36,055 bases of DNA from JBJMHZ01 sp045807125 (lineage in GTDB: Bacteria > Actinomycetota > Actinomycetes > JAWWOL01): contig JBJMHZ010000022.1 in the NCBI GenBank assembly GCA_045807125.1, positions 1-36,055 on the forward strand. The letters run 5' to 3'. Positions 1 through 13,133 of this stretch are shown here, piece after piece. The stretch's first letter is position 1, and each line of letters opens with the position of its first letter. The position numbers and the translations under genes were made by a program. The notes beneath the pieces are model-generated. The model was not told the origin of the DNA, made no database searches, and saw only the letters and a program-made list of their open reading frames with translations.

Positions 1-1306
1 AGGCCGGCACCGCGTCGGCGCCGCCCGACCGGCCGAGCGGGCCGGCGCAGTGCTGGCAGCGGGCGGGCGCCCGGCACTCGTCGCAGGCCAGCGCGGGCTG
101 GTAGCCCCGGCGCGGCACCTGCACCAGTACCGGCGCCCCCGCGGCGAGCGCGGTGCGGGCCGCCTGCCAGGCGATGGTCGGCAGCCGGGCCGCGCGGGCC
201 GCCGGGTCGCGGGCGGCGTCGAGGTCGCCGGGCACCTCGACGCGGGGCGCGAGCCGCCGGATCGCGCTCCGCGGCGCCCGCAGCGGACGGGCCCAGCCGG
301 TCGCCAGCAGCTGGGCGCCCTCCGCCGTGACCGCATGGCCGGCGACGAGCGCGCCTGCGCCGGCCAGGTGAGCCCGCAGCACGAGCACGTCACGGGCGTG
401 CGGGTAGGGCGCCCTCGGCTCGGCGTGCAGGTCGTCGCCGTCGTCCCAGACCACGACGAGCCCGAGGCCGGCCACCGGCGCGAGCGCGGCTGCGCGGGTG
501 CCCACCACCGCCCGCACCGCGCCGCGGCTCGCGGCGAGGAACCGCCGGTAGCGCTCCCGGGGGCCGAGGTCGGCGGTCAGCACGACGTGGTGGCCGCTGC
601 CCACGAGGTCGGTGAGGGCGGCGTCGACCCGCGCGGCGTCGCGGCCGTCCGGCGTGACGACGACGGCGCCCCGGCCCGCGGCCAGGGCGGCCGCGACCGC
701 CGCCGCGATCGGGACGGCCCAGTCGGTCGCGCCGGGCAGCGCCGCCCACACCGCCCTCGCCGGCTGCCCGGCGGCGAGCGCGTCGAGGAACGCCTGACCG
801 GCCTCGTACTGCTCCCACGCCGCCCGGCCCGGCACCGGCCCGCCGCCCGGCGGGGGCGCCGGCGGGCGGGGCGGCTCGGCCTCGACGGCGGCGTGCCGCG
901 GCGGGACGGCGAGGCGGACGACGTCGGCCAGGGTGCCGGCCCACCGGTCGGCGACCGCCCTGGCGAGCCGGAGCACCTCGGGAGTCAGCACCGGCTCGGC
1001 CGATGGCGCGCCGGCGAGGTAGGCGAGCGAGCCGGCATGGTCGGAGGCGGCCGCCCGGTCGAGGACCCAGCCGTCGACGAGCTGCCCCGCGAAGCGCACC
1101 CGCACCCGCCCCCCCGGCACGACCGCTGCGTCGAGCCGGGCCGGCACCAGGTAGTCGAACGGGCGGTCGAGGTGCGGCAGCGGCACGTCGACGGCGACCC
1201 GGGCCACCGGCAGCCGGGTCGCCGGCTCGACCGGCGCCCGCGACCGGCGCCGGCGCGCCCCGCCGCCCCGGCCGCCGAGCGCGAGCTGCTCGTCCACCTC
1301 CGTCAT
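1..1306 (-). CDS. priA: PriA, primosomal / replication-restart protein (C-terminus beyond window)
   Basis: N-terminal 435 codons of PriA; the gene runs off the left edge. The protein loads the replisome at stalled forks. Seen: an N-terminal 3'-DNA-binding domain (residues about 28-100, RVAVDVPLPHLDRPFDYLVP, then GGRVRVRF) and, at the very edge, the first zinc-binding cysteines (ACDEC, then CQHC). The helicase core is degenerate: the Walker A site reads AVWAALPGATDW instead of GxGKT, and the DEEH motif is VVVWDDGDD. Actinobacterial PriA proteins are known to lack these motifs, so this one probably has no ATP-driven helicase activity. The ATG start has AGGACGG upstream (GATAGGACGGGCCC-ATG). It lies 211 bp downstream of metK, the usual actinobacterial order. 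Identity is firm; the loss of helicase activity is inferred from motifs. Confidence 0.93.
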   Translation of the reverse strand, partial: MTEVDEQLALGGRGGGARRRRSRAPVEPATRLPVARVAVDVPLPHLDRPFDYLVPARLDAAVVPGGRVRVRFAGQLVDGWVLDRAAASDHAGSLAYLAGAPSAEPVLTPEVLRLARAVADRWAGTLADVVRLAVPPRHAAVEAEPPRPPAPPPGGGPVPGRAAWEQYEAGQAFLDALAAGQPARAVWAALPGATDWAVPIAAAVAAALAAGRGAVVVTPDGRDAARVDAALTDLVGSGHHVVLTADLGPRERYRRFLAASRGAVRAVVGTRAAALAPVAGLGLVVVWDDGDDLHAEPRAPYPHARDVLVLRAHLAGAGALVAGHAVTAEGAQLLATGWARPLRAPRSAIRRLAPRVEVPGDLDAARDPAARAARLPTIAWQAARTALAAGAPVLVQVPRRGYQPALACDECRAPARCQHCAGPLGRSGGADAVPA

Positions 1307-1449
1307 GGGCCCGTCCTATCAGGCGCCGCCGACAATCGTGCGCGCGCCACCGTCGCGCTGTGGACGGCGATGAGGAACCCAGCCAACCACCGGAGTCGGT
1401 CGTCACCATGCGCGGTGCGCAGCGCGATCGGGCGTGTCGCCCGGCGGGT

Positions 1450-1465
1450 CGCGCCGTACGGCGCG
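1450..1465 (-). terminator. Palindrome after metK, possible terminator
   Basis: A perfect 16-bp palindrome, CGCGCCGTACGGCGCG, lies 52 nt past the metK stop in the metK-priA gap. It could fold as a 6-bp stem with a 4-nt loop and act as a weak terminator, or be a protein-binding site. No U-run follows. The rest of the 211-bp gap shows no convincing promoter. Confidence 0.3.
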
Positions 1466-1517
1466 GGGCGATGATCGACGCGGCTCCGGGACGGCGCTGG
1501 GGGGCGAGCGCGGGCGC

Positions 1518-2729
<1,212 letters not shown>

Positions 2730-2843
2730 GACGCTCCTCGATGTCTTCGGTTGGCCGGCCGCGGTGCGGGGCGTCGGCCGGGGCGCGCCCCGTCGCGCGC
2801 CCGTCGACGTGCCCGTCACGAGGCCGCGCACTTCGTTGCTCGG

Positions 2844-2849
2844 AGTGTA
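2844..2849 (-). promoter_or_regulatory. Possible -10 box of a metK promoter
   Basis: TACACT on the minus strand fits the actinobacterial TANNNT -10 consensus and lies in the 227-bp coaBC-metK gap. It would give a leader of about 107 nt. The -35 position (GTGGCC at 17 nt) is a poor match, so this is tentative. Confidence 0.35.
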
Positions 2850-2956
2850 TGCCCGACCGCCGCCGCGGCCACGGGCCGCACCGCGCCGGACGGCCGCCCG
2901 TCTCGGGAGCTGAGATGGACGGGCCGGCCGGAGCCCGGCGCTGGCCCGGTCGCGGC

Positions 2957-4207
2957 TCAGCCGAGGCGGGCCGCGACGAGGTCGAGGACGACGCCGGCGA
3001 GGGCCTCCTTCGGCCCGTGCGGCACGGCGAGCTCCGAGCCGTCGGCGGCGAGGACGACTGCGGCGTTGTCGGCCGACTCGAAGCCGGCGCGCTCGCCCAC
3101 CTCGTTGACGACGAGCAGGTCGCAGCCCTTGCGGGCGAGCTTGGCCCGCCCGTTGGCCACCACGTCGTCGGTCTCGGCGGCGAAGCCCACGATGACCGGG
3201 ACGGCGAGCCGCCCGTCGCCGCGCGCCTCCACCAGCTCGGCGAGCACGTCCGCGGTGCGCACCAGCCGGAGCGTCGCCGCCTCGTCCGGGTCGCCGGACT
3301 TCTTGATCTTGCGCGGGGACGGGTCGGCCGGCCGGAAGTCCGCGACGGCGGCCGCCATGACGACGGCGTCGGCGTCCTTGGCCGCGGCCATGACCTCGTC
3401 GCGCAGCTGCGCTGCCGACCCCACCCGCACGACCCGCGCGCCCGCCGGATCCGGCAGCGCCACGTTGGCCGCGACGACGGTGACCCGCGCCCCCCGCGCG
3501 GCGGCCACCCTGGCCAGCGCGTAGCCCTGCCGGCCCGAGGACCGGTTGCCGAGGAAGCGCACCGGGTCGAGCGGCTCGCGGGTGCCGCCGGCCGACACCA
3601 CGACGTGGCGGCCGGCGAGCGGACCGGGCGCGCCGTGCGTGCCGGGAACGGCGCCGCTGCCGCCGGCCAGCAGCAGCCGGGCGACGGCGAGGATCTCCGC
3701 CGGGTCTGGCAGCCGCCCGGGGCCGGTGTCGGCGCCGGTCAGCCGCCCCACGGCCGGGTCGAGCACCACCGCGCCGCGCTCGCGCAGGGTCGCCACGTTG
3801 GCGACGGTCGCCGGGTGCTCCCACATCTCGGTGTGCATGGCCGGCGCGTGCAGCACCGGGCAGCGCGCGGTGAGCAGGGTCGCGGTCAGCAGGTCGTCGG
3901 CCCGGCCGGTGGCGGCCCTGGCCAGCAGGTCGGCGGTGGCCGGCGCGACGACGACGAGGTCGGCGCCCTGCCCGAGCCGGACGTGCGGCACCTCCTCGGC
4001 ACCGGTCCACACGTCGGTGGTCACCGGCTCGCCGGACAGCGCGGCCCACGTCGGCGCGCCCACGAAGGCCAGCGCGCTCGCGGTGGGGATCACCCGTACC
4101 GCGTGCCCCGACTCGGTGAGCAGGCGCAGCAGCTCGCAGGCCTTGTACGCGGCGATGCCGCCGGACACCCCCAGGATCACCCTGGGCGGTGCGGCGTCAG
4201 CAGGCAT
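2957..4207 (-). CDS. coaBC: Bifunctional phosphopantothenoylcysteine decarboxylase / phosphopantothenate-cysteine ligase
   Basis: 416 residues carrying two steps of coenzyme A synthesis. CoaC, a flavoprotein decarboxylase, occupies about residues 8-180 (VSGGIAAYKACELLR; catalytic-type His75 in VPHVRLGQGADL). CoaB, the CTP-dependent ligase, occupies about 198-416 (HVVVSAGGTREPLDPVRFLGNRSSGRQG, AAAVADFRP, KIKK). The CoaC motif usually given as PxMNxxMW is PAMHTEMW here (122-129), with His in place of Asn. As far as I recall, mycobacterial homologues share this variant, so it is probably a lineage feature and not damage. The ATG start lies 13 bp past rpoZ; the two are surely co-transcribed. Confidence 0.96.
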   Translation of the reverse strand: MPADAAPPRVILGVSGGIAAYKACELLRLLTESGHAVRVIPTASALAFVGAPTWAALSGEPVTTDVWTGAEEVPHVRLGQGADLVVVAPATADLLARAATGRADDLLTATLLTARCPVLHAPAMHTEMWEHPATVANVATLRERGAVVLDPAVGRLTGADTGPGRLPDPAEILAVARLLLAGGSGAVPGTHGAPGPLAGRHVVVSAGGTREPLDPVRFLGNRSSGRQGYALARVAAARGARVTVVAANVALPDPAGARVVRVGSAAQLRDEVMAAAKDADAVVMAAAVADFRPADPSPRKIKKSGDPDEAATLRLVRTADVLAELVEARGDGRLAVPVIVGFAAETDDVVANGRAKLARKGCDLLVVNEVGERAGFESADNAAVVLAADGSELAVPHGPKEALAGVVLDLVAARLG

Positions 4208-4220
4208 CGGGAGCGGCTGG

Positions 4221-4484
4221 TCAGGCCTCGACCTGGGTGGCCGTCAGCAGGCCGGCGTTGATCTCGCGCAGCGCGATGGACAGCGGCTTCTCGTGGACGT
4301 GGGTCTCGACGAGCGGGCCGACGTACTCGAGCAGGCCCTCGCCGAGCTGGGCGTAGTACGCGTTGATCTGCCGCGCCCGCTTGGCCGCGTAGATGACGAG
4401 CGCGTACTTGGAGTCGGTCCTTTCCAGCAGCTCGTCGATCGGCGGGTTGGTGATCCCCTCGGGGGACGCGACGGTACCGGCCAT
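4221..4484 (-). CDS. rpoZ: RNA polymerase omega subunit
   Basis: 87 residues, normal for an actinobacterial omega. Omega helps fold and assemble the beta-prime subunit of RNA polymerase. Seen: the conserved helix TDSKYALVIYAAKRARQIN at residues 24-42 and the C-terminal PLSIALREINAGLL segment. The ATG start follows AGGAGCT at a rather long spacing. It sits between gmk (69 bp upstream) and coaBC (13 bp downstream), the standard actinobacterial order gmk-rpoZ-coaBC-metK-priA. Confidence 0.97.
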   Translation of the reverse strand: MAGTVASPEGITNPPIDELLERTDSKYALVIYAAKRARQINAYYAQLGEGLLEYVGPLVETHVHEKPLSIALREINAGLLTATQVEA

Positions 4485-4553
4485 GCGGGAAGCAGCTCCT
4501 CGGCATCGAATGGGCCCAGGCAGGCCCGGCGGCCGGCTCGGCCGGCCGGACGC

Positions 4554-5141
4554 CTAGATCGCCATCAAGGCTACCAGGCGACCGGCCGCATCCTGGACCG
4601 TCGTGTTGACCACCACCTCGTCGAACTCGTCCTCGGCCGCGAGCTCGACCCTCGCGGCGGCCAGCCGGCGCTCGATCTCGGCCGCGTCCTCGGTGCCCCT
4701 GCCGACGAGCCGGCTGACGAGGTCATCGAACGACGGCGGGGCGAGGAAGACCAGCAGCGCGCCGGGCATCGCCTTGCGCACCTGCCTGGCGCCCTGCAGC
4801 TCGACCTCGAGCAGGGCCGGCAGCCCGGCCGCGAGCCGCGCCTCGATCGGGACCCTGGGGGTGCCGTAGCGGTGTCCGGCGAAGAGGGCGTGCTCGAGCA
4901 GCGTCCCGCTGGCGACCAGCCGGTCGAACTCGGCGTCGTCGACGAAGTGGTAGTCGACGCCGTCGACCTCGCCGGGTCGCGGCCGGCGGGTCGTCACCGA
5001 GACCGACAGCCAGACGTCGGGGCGGCTGCGCCTGACCTCGGCGATGACGCTGCGCTTGCCGACCCCCGACGGCCCGGACAGCACGGTGAGCCGGGGCGCG
5101 GGAGGCGCCGGCCGGTCGTCGCGCACCGGCACCGAGCTCAC
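4554..5141 (-). CDS. gmk: Guanylate kinase
   Basis: 195 residues; converts GMP and ATP to GDP and ADP. The P-loop is GPSGVGKRS (about residues 23-31), with Arg directly after the lysine where Ser or Gly is more usual; the following Ser is kept. The GMP-binding region is intact (SVTTRRPRPGEVDGVDYHFV, YGTPRVPI, LEVELQGARQV). The start is GTG (encoding MSSVPVRDD), with no strong Shine-Dalgarno; a slightly different start is possible. It lies 31 bp downstream of mihF and is very likely co-transcribed with it. Confidence 0.96.
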   Translation of the reverse strand: MSSVPVRDDRPAPPAPRLTVLSGPSGVGKRSVIAEVRRSRPDVWLSVSVTTRRPRPGEVDGVDYHFVDDAEFDRLVASGTLLEHALFAGHRYGTPRVPIEARLAAGLPALLEVELQGARQVRKAMPGALLVFLAPPSFDDLVSRLVGRGTEDAAEIERRLAAARVELAAEDEFDEVVVNTTVQDAAGRLVALMAI

Positions 5142-5172
5142 CGTCGCGCTCGTCGGGCCGGCCGGGGGACGA

Positions 5173-5496
5173 TCAGGAGCCGTCGGTGGCGAACTCGCGC
5201 TCCAGCGCCCTGCGCTGGTTGTCGCCGAGGCCCCGGACCCGGCGGCTGGGCGAGATGCCGAGCCGCTCCATGATCCGCTGCGCGCGCACCTTGCCGACGC
5301 CGGGCATCGCCTCGAGGAGCGCGGACACCTTCATCTTGGCGATGACCTCGTCCGCCTCCCCCGCGTCGAGCACTTCGGGCAGCGAGGTGCTGGAGTTCTT
5401 GAGCTTCGCCTTCAGCTCGGCCCGTGAGCGCCGGGCCTGCGCGGCCTTCTCGAGAGCGGCCGCGCGCTGCTCGGGAGTCAGGGGCGGGAGTGCCAC
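5173..5496 (-). CDS. mihF: Integration host factor of actinobacteria (mIHF/sIHF)
   Basis: 107-residue nucleoid-associated DNA-binding protein of the actinobacterial sIHF/mIHF family, unrelated to the alpha/beta IHF of proteobacteria. Seen: MALPPLTPEQRAAALEKAAQ, a basic helix (RRSRAELKAKLK), and the DNA-contacting helix-hairpin region KVSALLEAMPGVGKVRAQRIME followed by RRVRGLGDNQRRAL. I chose the GTG at 5496 over an ATG six codons upstream for two reasons. It gives the canonical N-terminus MALPPLT, and GAGGTG lies at good distance before it, inside what would otherwise be coding sequence. It heads the mihF-gmk-rpoZ-coaBC group. Confidence 0.95.
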   Translation of the reverse strand: MALPPLTPEQRAAALEKAAQARRSRAELKAKLKNSSTSLPEVLDAGEADEVIAKMKVSALLEAMPGVGKVRAQRIMERLGISPSRRVRGLGDNQRRALEREFATDGS

Positions 5497-5576
5497 TCCA
5501 GTCACCTCGGTCATGTCGTGAGACGTCGGGGTCAGGGCGACCCTACCGGTACCGAACCGTAGGGGTGCGCCCGGGG

Positions 5577-5605
5577 AACCTAACGAGATTTGCCGCTCTC
5601 GGCAA
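5577..5605 (-). promoter_or_regulatory. Promoter of mihF with a palindrome over the -35 box
   Basis: On the minus strand: -35 TTGCCG (5605-5600), a 17-nt spacer and -10 TAGGTT (5582-5577), giving a leader of about 75 nt. The -35 box is one arm of a perfect inverted repeat, TTGCCG-AGAG-CGGCAA (5590-5605), so it may double as an operator. This lies in a 342-bp gap between mihF and pyrF. The remainder (5606-5799) shows only Arg-rich chance reading frames. Confidence 0.5.
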
Positions 5606-5799
5606 CGGGCGCGCGGCTTTTCTCCTGCTTGATCCTGGCAGGGATCGCCGGCACGACCTCGCTCGCCGAGAGCCGGCTCCGCTCCCCGCCGCCGAGGCCG
5701 GGCAACGGCCGGTGGCGCGCGGGCGCCGCCGGTGGCTCGTCGTGGTCATCGTGGCCCTCGCCGGGGGGTCGCGCATCGTCCGAACGGCCGAGCTCGCGG

Positions 5800-5825
5800 G
5801 GCCCGCCGGGACCCGAATGCGGGCC
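5800..5825 (-). terminator. Possible weak terminator after pyrF
   Basis: GGCCCGC and GCGGGCC form a 7-bp stem with a 12-nt loop, beginning 14 nt past the pyrF stop. There is no U-run. It is plausible as the end of the pyr operon, but weak. Confidence 0.35.
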
Positions 5826-5838
5826 GGTCGTCCCTGCG

Positions 5839-6564
5839 CTACCCCGGGTGGCCGTCCCTCGCCGCGCGCAAGGCTGCGGTGATGCGGGCGGCGGCCGAGC
5901 CGGGATCCTTGGCCCCGGTGATCGGCCGGCCGATCACCAGCAGGTCGGCACCGGCGGCTAGCGCCTGCTCCGGCGTCGCGACCCGCGCCTGGTCCTGCGC
6001 GTCGGTGCCGGCCGGCCGGACGCCGGGCGTGATCAGCACGACGCCCTCGCCGACCTCGGACCGCACCGCCCGCACCTCGTGCGGGGAGCAGACGACGGCC
6101 CGCGCGCCGGCGTCGACGGCGAGCGCCGCCAGCCGGCGGGTCGCGTCGAGCGACGGGCCGGCCAGCCCGATCGCCGCGAGGTCGGCGTCGGCGAGCGAGG
6201 TCAGCACGGTCACCGCGGCGATCGTGACGCCGGGGGCCGCCTCCGCGGCGGCCCGGATCATGTCCCGCCCGCCGCTCGCGTGGACGGTCAGGTAGCGAGG
6301 GCGCAGCCGGGCGGCGGCCGCCGCGGCGCCCTCGACGGTGTTGGGGATGTCGTGCAGCTTCAGGTCGAGGAACAGCCCGACCCGGCTCGCGCCGCGGACG
6401 ACGTCGACGATCTCCGGGCCGACCCGGTAGAACAGCTGCATCCCGACCTTCACGACCGCGACGTACGGCGTCACGGCGTTGGCCCAGCTGGCGGCCGTCT
6501 CGCGGTCGTCGGTGTCGAGGGCGACCGCGACGGGAGCCCGGTCGTCGGACGGCCGGCCGGTCAC
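5839..6564 (-). CDS. pyrF: Orotidine 5'-phosphate decarboxylase
   Basis: 241 residues; converts OMP to UMP, the last step of de novo pyrimidine synthesis. The catalytic D-x-K-x-x-D is seen as LDLKLHDIPNT with Asp67, Lys69 and Asp72. The phosphate-binding end is VLITPGVRP, then ADLLVIGRPITGAKDP. The GTG start overlaps the pyrD stop as GTGA, so translation is coupled. It is the last gene of the pyr operon; a 342-bp gap follows. It belongs to the actinobacterial and mycobacterial type of PyrF. Nothing unusual. Confidence 0.97.
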   Translation of the reverse strand: MTGRPSDDRAPVAVALDTDDRETAASWANAVTPYVAVVKVGMQLFYRVGPEIVDVVRGASRVGLFLDLKLHDIPNTVEGAAAAAARLRPRYLTVHASGGRDMIRAAAEAAPGVTIAAVTVLTSLADADLAAIGLAGPSLDATRRLAALAVDAGARAVVCSPHEVRAVRSEVGEGVVLITPGVRPAGTDAQDQARVATPEQALAAGADLLVIGRPITGAKDPGSAAARITAALRAARDGHPG

Positions 6565-7667
6565 CTGTGGTCCGGCCGGTCGGGGCCCGCGGCCGCCGGC
6601 TCGAAGGAGGCGTCCAGCGGCTCGTCGAGGCCCGGGTCGCCGGGCGGGTCGGCCACCTTCGGCACCCCGAGCCGCGGCGGGCGGTGCGCGAGCCCGACCA
6701 CGTCGGCGAGCCGCTCGACGCCGCGCTCGGCGAGCGCGGCCGCGAGCTCGCGCAGCACCCGCGCGGGGGCCGACGGATCGTGGAAGACGGCGGTGCCGAC
6801 GGAGACCGCGCTGGCGCCGGCCAGCACGAGCTCGAGCGCATCCAGCCCGGTACGGATGCCGCCCATGCCGAGGATCGGGACGTCGGGCATCGCCTGGTGC
6901 ACCTGCCAGACGCAGCGGACAGCCACCGGGCGGATCGCCGGGCCCGACAGCCCGCCGGTCACGCCGGCCAGCACCGGCCGCATGGTGCGGGTGTCGATCA
7001 CCATCCCGAGCAGCGTGTTGATCATCGACAGCCCGTCGGCGCCGGCGTCGACGCACGAGCGGGCGATCCGGACGATGTCGGTGACGTCGGGCGAGAGCTT
7101 GGCGAGCACGGGCACCGCCGGGTCGGTGCCGCGCCGCACCGCGTGCACGACGGCGGCGGCGGCGGCCGGGTCGCAGGCGAAGACCTGCCCGCGATCCTCG
7201 ACGTTGGGGCAGGAGATGTTGACCTCGAGCATCGTGAGCCCCGGCGCGCCGCGCAGCCGGCGGGCGAGCTCGGCGTACTCCTCGATGCTGCCGCCGGCGA
7301 TCGACACGACGGCCCGCGCGCCGCGCTCGGCGAGCCACGGCAGGTCGGTGGCGAGGAAGGCGTCGATGCCCGGCCCCTGCAGGCCGATCGAGTTCAGCAT
7401 CCCGGACGGGGTCTCGGCCATCCGCGGCGTCGGGCGCCCGGAGCGCGGCGCCAGCATCACGCTCTTGGTGACGATGCCGCCGAGCGCCGCGACGTCGAGG
7501 AACTGGCCAAGCTCGCGCCCCGCGCCCGCGCACCCGGAGGCGGTGAGGACGGGATTGGGCAACCGCACCCCGCGAAGCTCCGTCGCCATGTCGACCGCTG
7601 GCGGTGCGGCCGGCACGTCGCGGGTGACGGTCAGCGACTCGGTCATGCGCAGCGGCGACCGGCTCAT
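6561..7667 (-). CDS. pyrD: Dihydroorotate dehydrogenase, class 1B catalytic subunit
   Basis: 368 residues; FMN enzyme oxidising dihydroorotate to orotate. The class 1 active-site loop NISCPNVED carries Cys153 as the catalytic base. The FMN phosphate region GMGGIRTGLDALELVLAGASAVSVGTA is clear. The adjoining pyrK makes this the NAD-dependent heteromeric class 1B enzyme. The C-terminal 30 or so residues are Pro/Asp-rich and probably disordered. The ATG at 7667 overlaps the pyrK stop as ATGA, the reason for choosing it. A second ATG seven codons on (MTESLTVTRD) is an alternative. Confidence 0.95.
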   Translation of the reverse strand: MSRSPLRMTESLTVTRDVPAAPPAVDMATELRGVRLPNPVLTASGCAGAGRELGQFLDVAALGGIVTKSVMLAPRSGRPTPRMAETPSGMLNSIGLQGPGIDAFLATDLPWLAERGARAVVSIAGGSIEEYAELARRLRGAPGLTMLEVNISCPNVEDRGQVFACDPAAAAAVVHAVRRGTDPAVPVLAKLSPDVTDIVRIARSCVDAGADGLSMINTLLGMVIDTRTMRPVLAGVTGGLSGPAIRPVAVRCVWQVHQAMPDVPILGMGGIRTGLDALELVLAGASAVSVGTAVFHDPSAPARVLRELAAALAERGVERLADVVGLAHRPPRLGVPKVADPPGDPGLDEPLDASFEPAAAGPDRPDHR

Positions 7668-8530
7668 CCGGCCCGCCCGCCGCTCATCGCGGTGGCGCCG
7701 AGCGCGTCGGGCGGCACCGTGCCGACGTCGGCCCAGCGGACCCGGTCCCCGGGCAGGACCGGGCCCTCGACGCAGGAGCGCACCATCCTGGTGACGCCGT
7801 CGTCGCCGACGACCGGCAGCACGCACGTCATGCACACCCCGATGCCGCACGCCATCGACTCCTCGACCGCGCACTGGCTGGGGATGCCGTGATCGCCGGC
7901 GATCGCCGCCACGGCCGCCAGCATGCCCATCGGCCCGCAGGCGTAGACCACCTCGGCCCTCGAGCGGGCGATGACGGCTGGCAGCACGTCGGAGACCCGG
8001 CCCCGCTCCCCCATCGACCCGTCGTCGGTGGTCACCGCGATGGACGCCGACATCCGCTTCGCGTCGAGGTAGCCGAACAGGCGGTGGTCGTCGGCCGCCC
8101 CGAGCACGAAGTCGACCCGGCACCCGCGCGCCCGCAGCGCCTCGGCGAGGGAGAACAGCGGCGCGCTGCCGTAGCCGCCGCCGACCAGCGTGGCGTTGGC
8201 CGGCTGGCGCGGCAGGCTGAACGGCCGGCCGAGCGGGCCCACGACGTCGAGCTGGTCGTGCGGGCGCCGCCGGGCCAGCCATTCGGTGCCCTTGCCGTGC
8301 ACGGCGAAGACGACCTCCACCGTGCCGCCGTAGACCCCGCGCGGCTTGGCGGCGTAGACCGAGAAGCACCGGCGCAGCAGCATGGAGGTCTGCTCCCCGC
8401 CGACGGCGATGCCGACGAACTGCCCGGGGTGGAACGACTCCGCGACCCCCGGGGCGACCACGGTGAGCGCGTGGTAGGCGCCGGTCTGCCGGATCGACAG
8501 CACCTCGCCGCGCACCTGCACCGGCGGCAC
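7664..8530 (-). CDS. pyrK: Dihydroorotate dehydrogenase electron-transfer subunit
   Basis: 288 residues; ferredoxin-reductase-like subunit that passes electrons from dihydroorotate via FAD and a [2Fe-2S] cluster to NAD+. Seen: the FAD motif RRCFSVY (53-59), NAD-binding GGGYGS (117-122) and cluster ligands Cys228, Cys233, Cys236 and Cys253 (C-x4-C-x2-C-x16-C). The GTG start directly abuts the carB stop (TGA-GTG), with a strong GGAGGAGGTG inside the end of carB. Its partner pyrD overlaps downstream. All catalytic features are intact. Confidence 0.95.
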   Translation of the reverse strand: MPPVQVRGEVLSIRQTGAYHALTVVAPGVAESFHPGQFVGIAVGGEQTSMLLRRCFSVYAAKPRGVYGGTVEVVFAVHGKGTEWLARRRPHDQLDVVGPLGRPFSLPRQPANATLVGGGYGSAPLFSLAEALRARGCRVDFVLGAADDHRLFGYLDAKRMSASIAVTTDDGSMGERGRVSDVLPAVIARSRAEVVYACGPMGMLAAVAAIAGDHGIPSQCAVEESMACGIGVCMTCVLPVVGDDGVTRMVRSCVEGPVLPGDRVRWADVGTVPPDALGATAMSGGRAG

Positions 8531-11984
<3,454 letters not shown>

Positions 11985-11998
<14 letters not shown>

Positions 11999-13133
11999 CG
12001 CGCCTCCTCGCCATCAGCAGCTCGAGCTCGCCGAAGACCCCGGTCGCGTCGTGCGGGCCGGGGGCGGCCTCCGGGTGGTGCTGCACGCTGATGGCCGGCA
12101 CGTCGGCGCAGCGCAGGCCCTCGACCACCCCGTCGTTCAGCGCCACGTGGCTGACCGCGACCCGGCCGTACGGCGTGCCGACGCTCTGGTCGAGCCCGCC
12201 CGGCCAGGTCACCGCGAAGCCGTGGTTGTGGCTCGTGATGGCGACCCGGTCGGTGGCGAGGTCCTTGACCGGCTGGTTGACCCCGCGGTGGCCGTAGCCC
12301 AGCTTGTGGGTGCCGAGGCCGAGGGCGCGGGCCAGCACCTGGTGCCCGAGGCAGATGCCGAGGACGGGGATGCCGGACGCGAGCGCGGCACGCACCGCCC
12401 GCACCGCGTGGTCGGCGGCCGACGGGTCGCCCGGCCCGTTGCTGACGAGGATGCCGTCCGGCCGGCCGGCCAGCAGCTCCTCCGGCCCGCCCGTCACCGG
12501 CACCACCCGCACCTCGCAGCCGGCAGCCGCGAGCATCCGCGCGCTCGCCGCCTTGATGCCGAGGTCGAGCGCGGCCACCCGGAACCGGGGCCGCCCGCCG
12601 GCGGCCGGCACGACGTACGCCTGCCGGGCGCTCACCTCGGGAGCCAGGTCGGCCCCCGTCATCGGCGGCTGCGCGCGGACCTGCCGCAGCAGGTCGTCGA
12701 GGTCGGGCGAATCGGTGGACGCGATGCCGGCCCGCATGGTGCCGCGCTCGCGCAGGTGCCTGGTGAGCGCCCTCGTGTCGACCCCGGCGATCCCCACCAC
12801 CCGCTGCGCGACGAGCTCGTCCTCGAGGCCGCGCCGCGACCGGTGGTTGCTCGCGATCCGCGCCGGGTCGCGGACGACGTAGCCGGCGGCCCAGATCCGG
12901 TCGGACTCGTCGTCCTCGTCGTTCCACCCGGTGTTGCCGACGTGCGGCGCGGTCATGACGACGATCTGCCGGTGGAAGCTCGGGTCGGTGAGCGTCTCCT
13001 GGTAGCCGGTCATCCCGGTGGTGAAGACGGCCTCGCCGAGCGCGACGCCGCGGTGGCCGTACGCCTGCCCGCGAAACGCCCGGCCGTCCTCGCAGACGAG
13101 CACCGCTGGCTGGCGGGCCGAAGGGGCGCTCAC
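11985..13133 (-). CDS. carA: Carbamoyl-phosphate synthase small (glutaminase) subunit
   Basis: 382 residues; class I glutamine amidotransferase that releases ammonia from glutamine for CarB. Seen: the N-terminal CarA-specific domain (VALGEAVFTTGMTGYQETLTDPS) and the amidotransferase domain with nucleophile Cys in PVLGICLGHQ and His/Glu in QHHPEAAPGPHD. The GTG start overlaps the pyrC stop as GTGA, with only a weak ribosome site, so it probably depends on coupling to pyrC. In some relatives a membrane-protein gene sits between pyrC and carA; here it is absent. Confidence 0.97.

Noticed and set aside
2730..2956. SAM riboswitch upstream of metK
   Set aside because: None of the conserved SAM-I blocks is present in the leader; only a possible -10 box and GC-rich sequence are seen.
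5590..5961. Plus-strand reading frame in the mihF-pyrF gap
   Set aside because: Runs into pyrF antisense, Arg/Pro/Ser-rich, no ribosome site, and its start lies within the mihF promoter palindrome.
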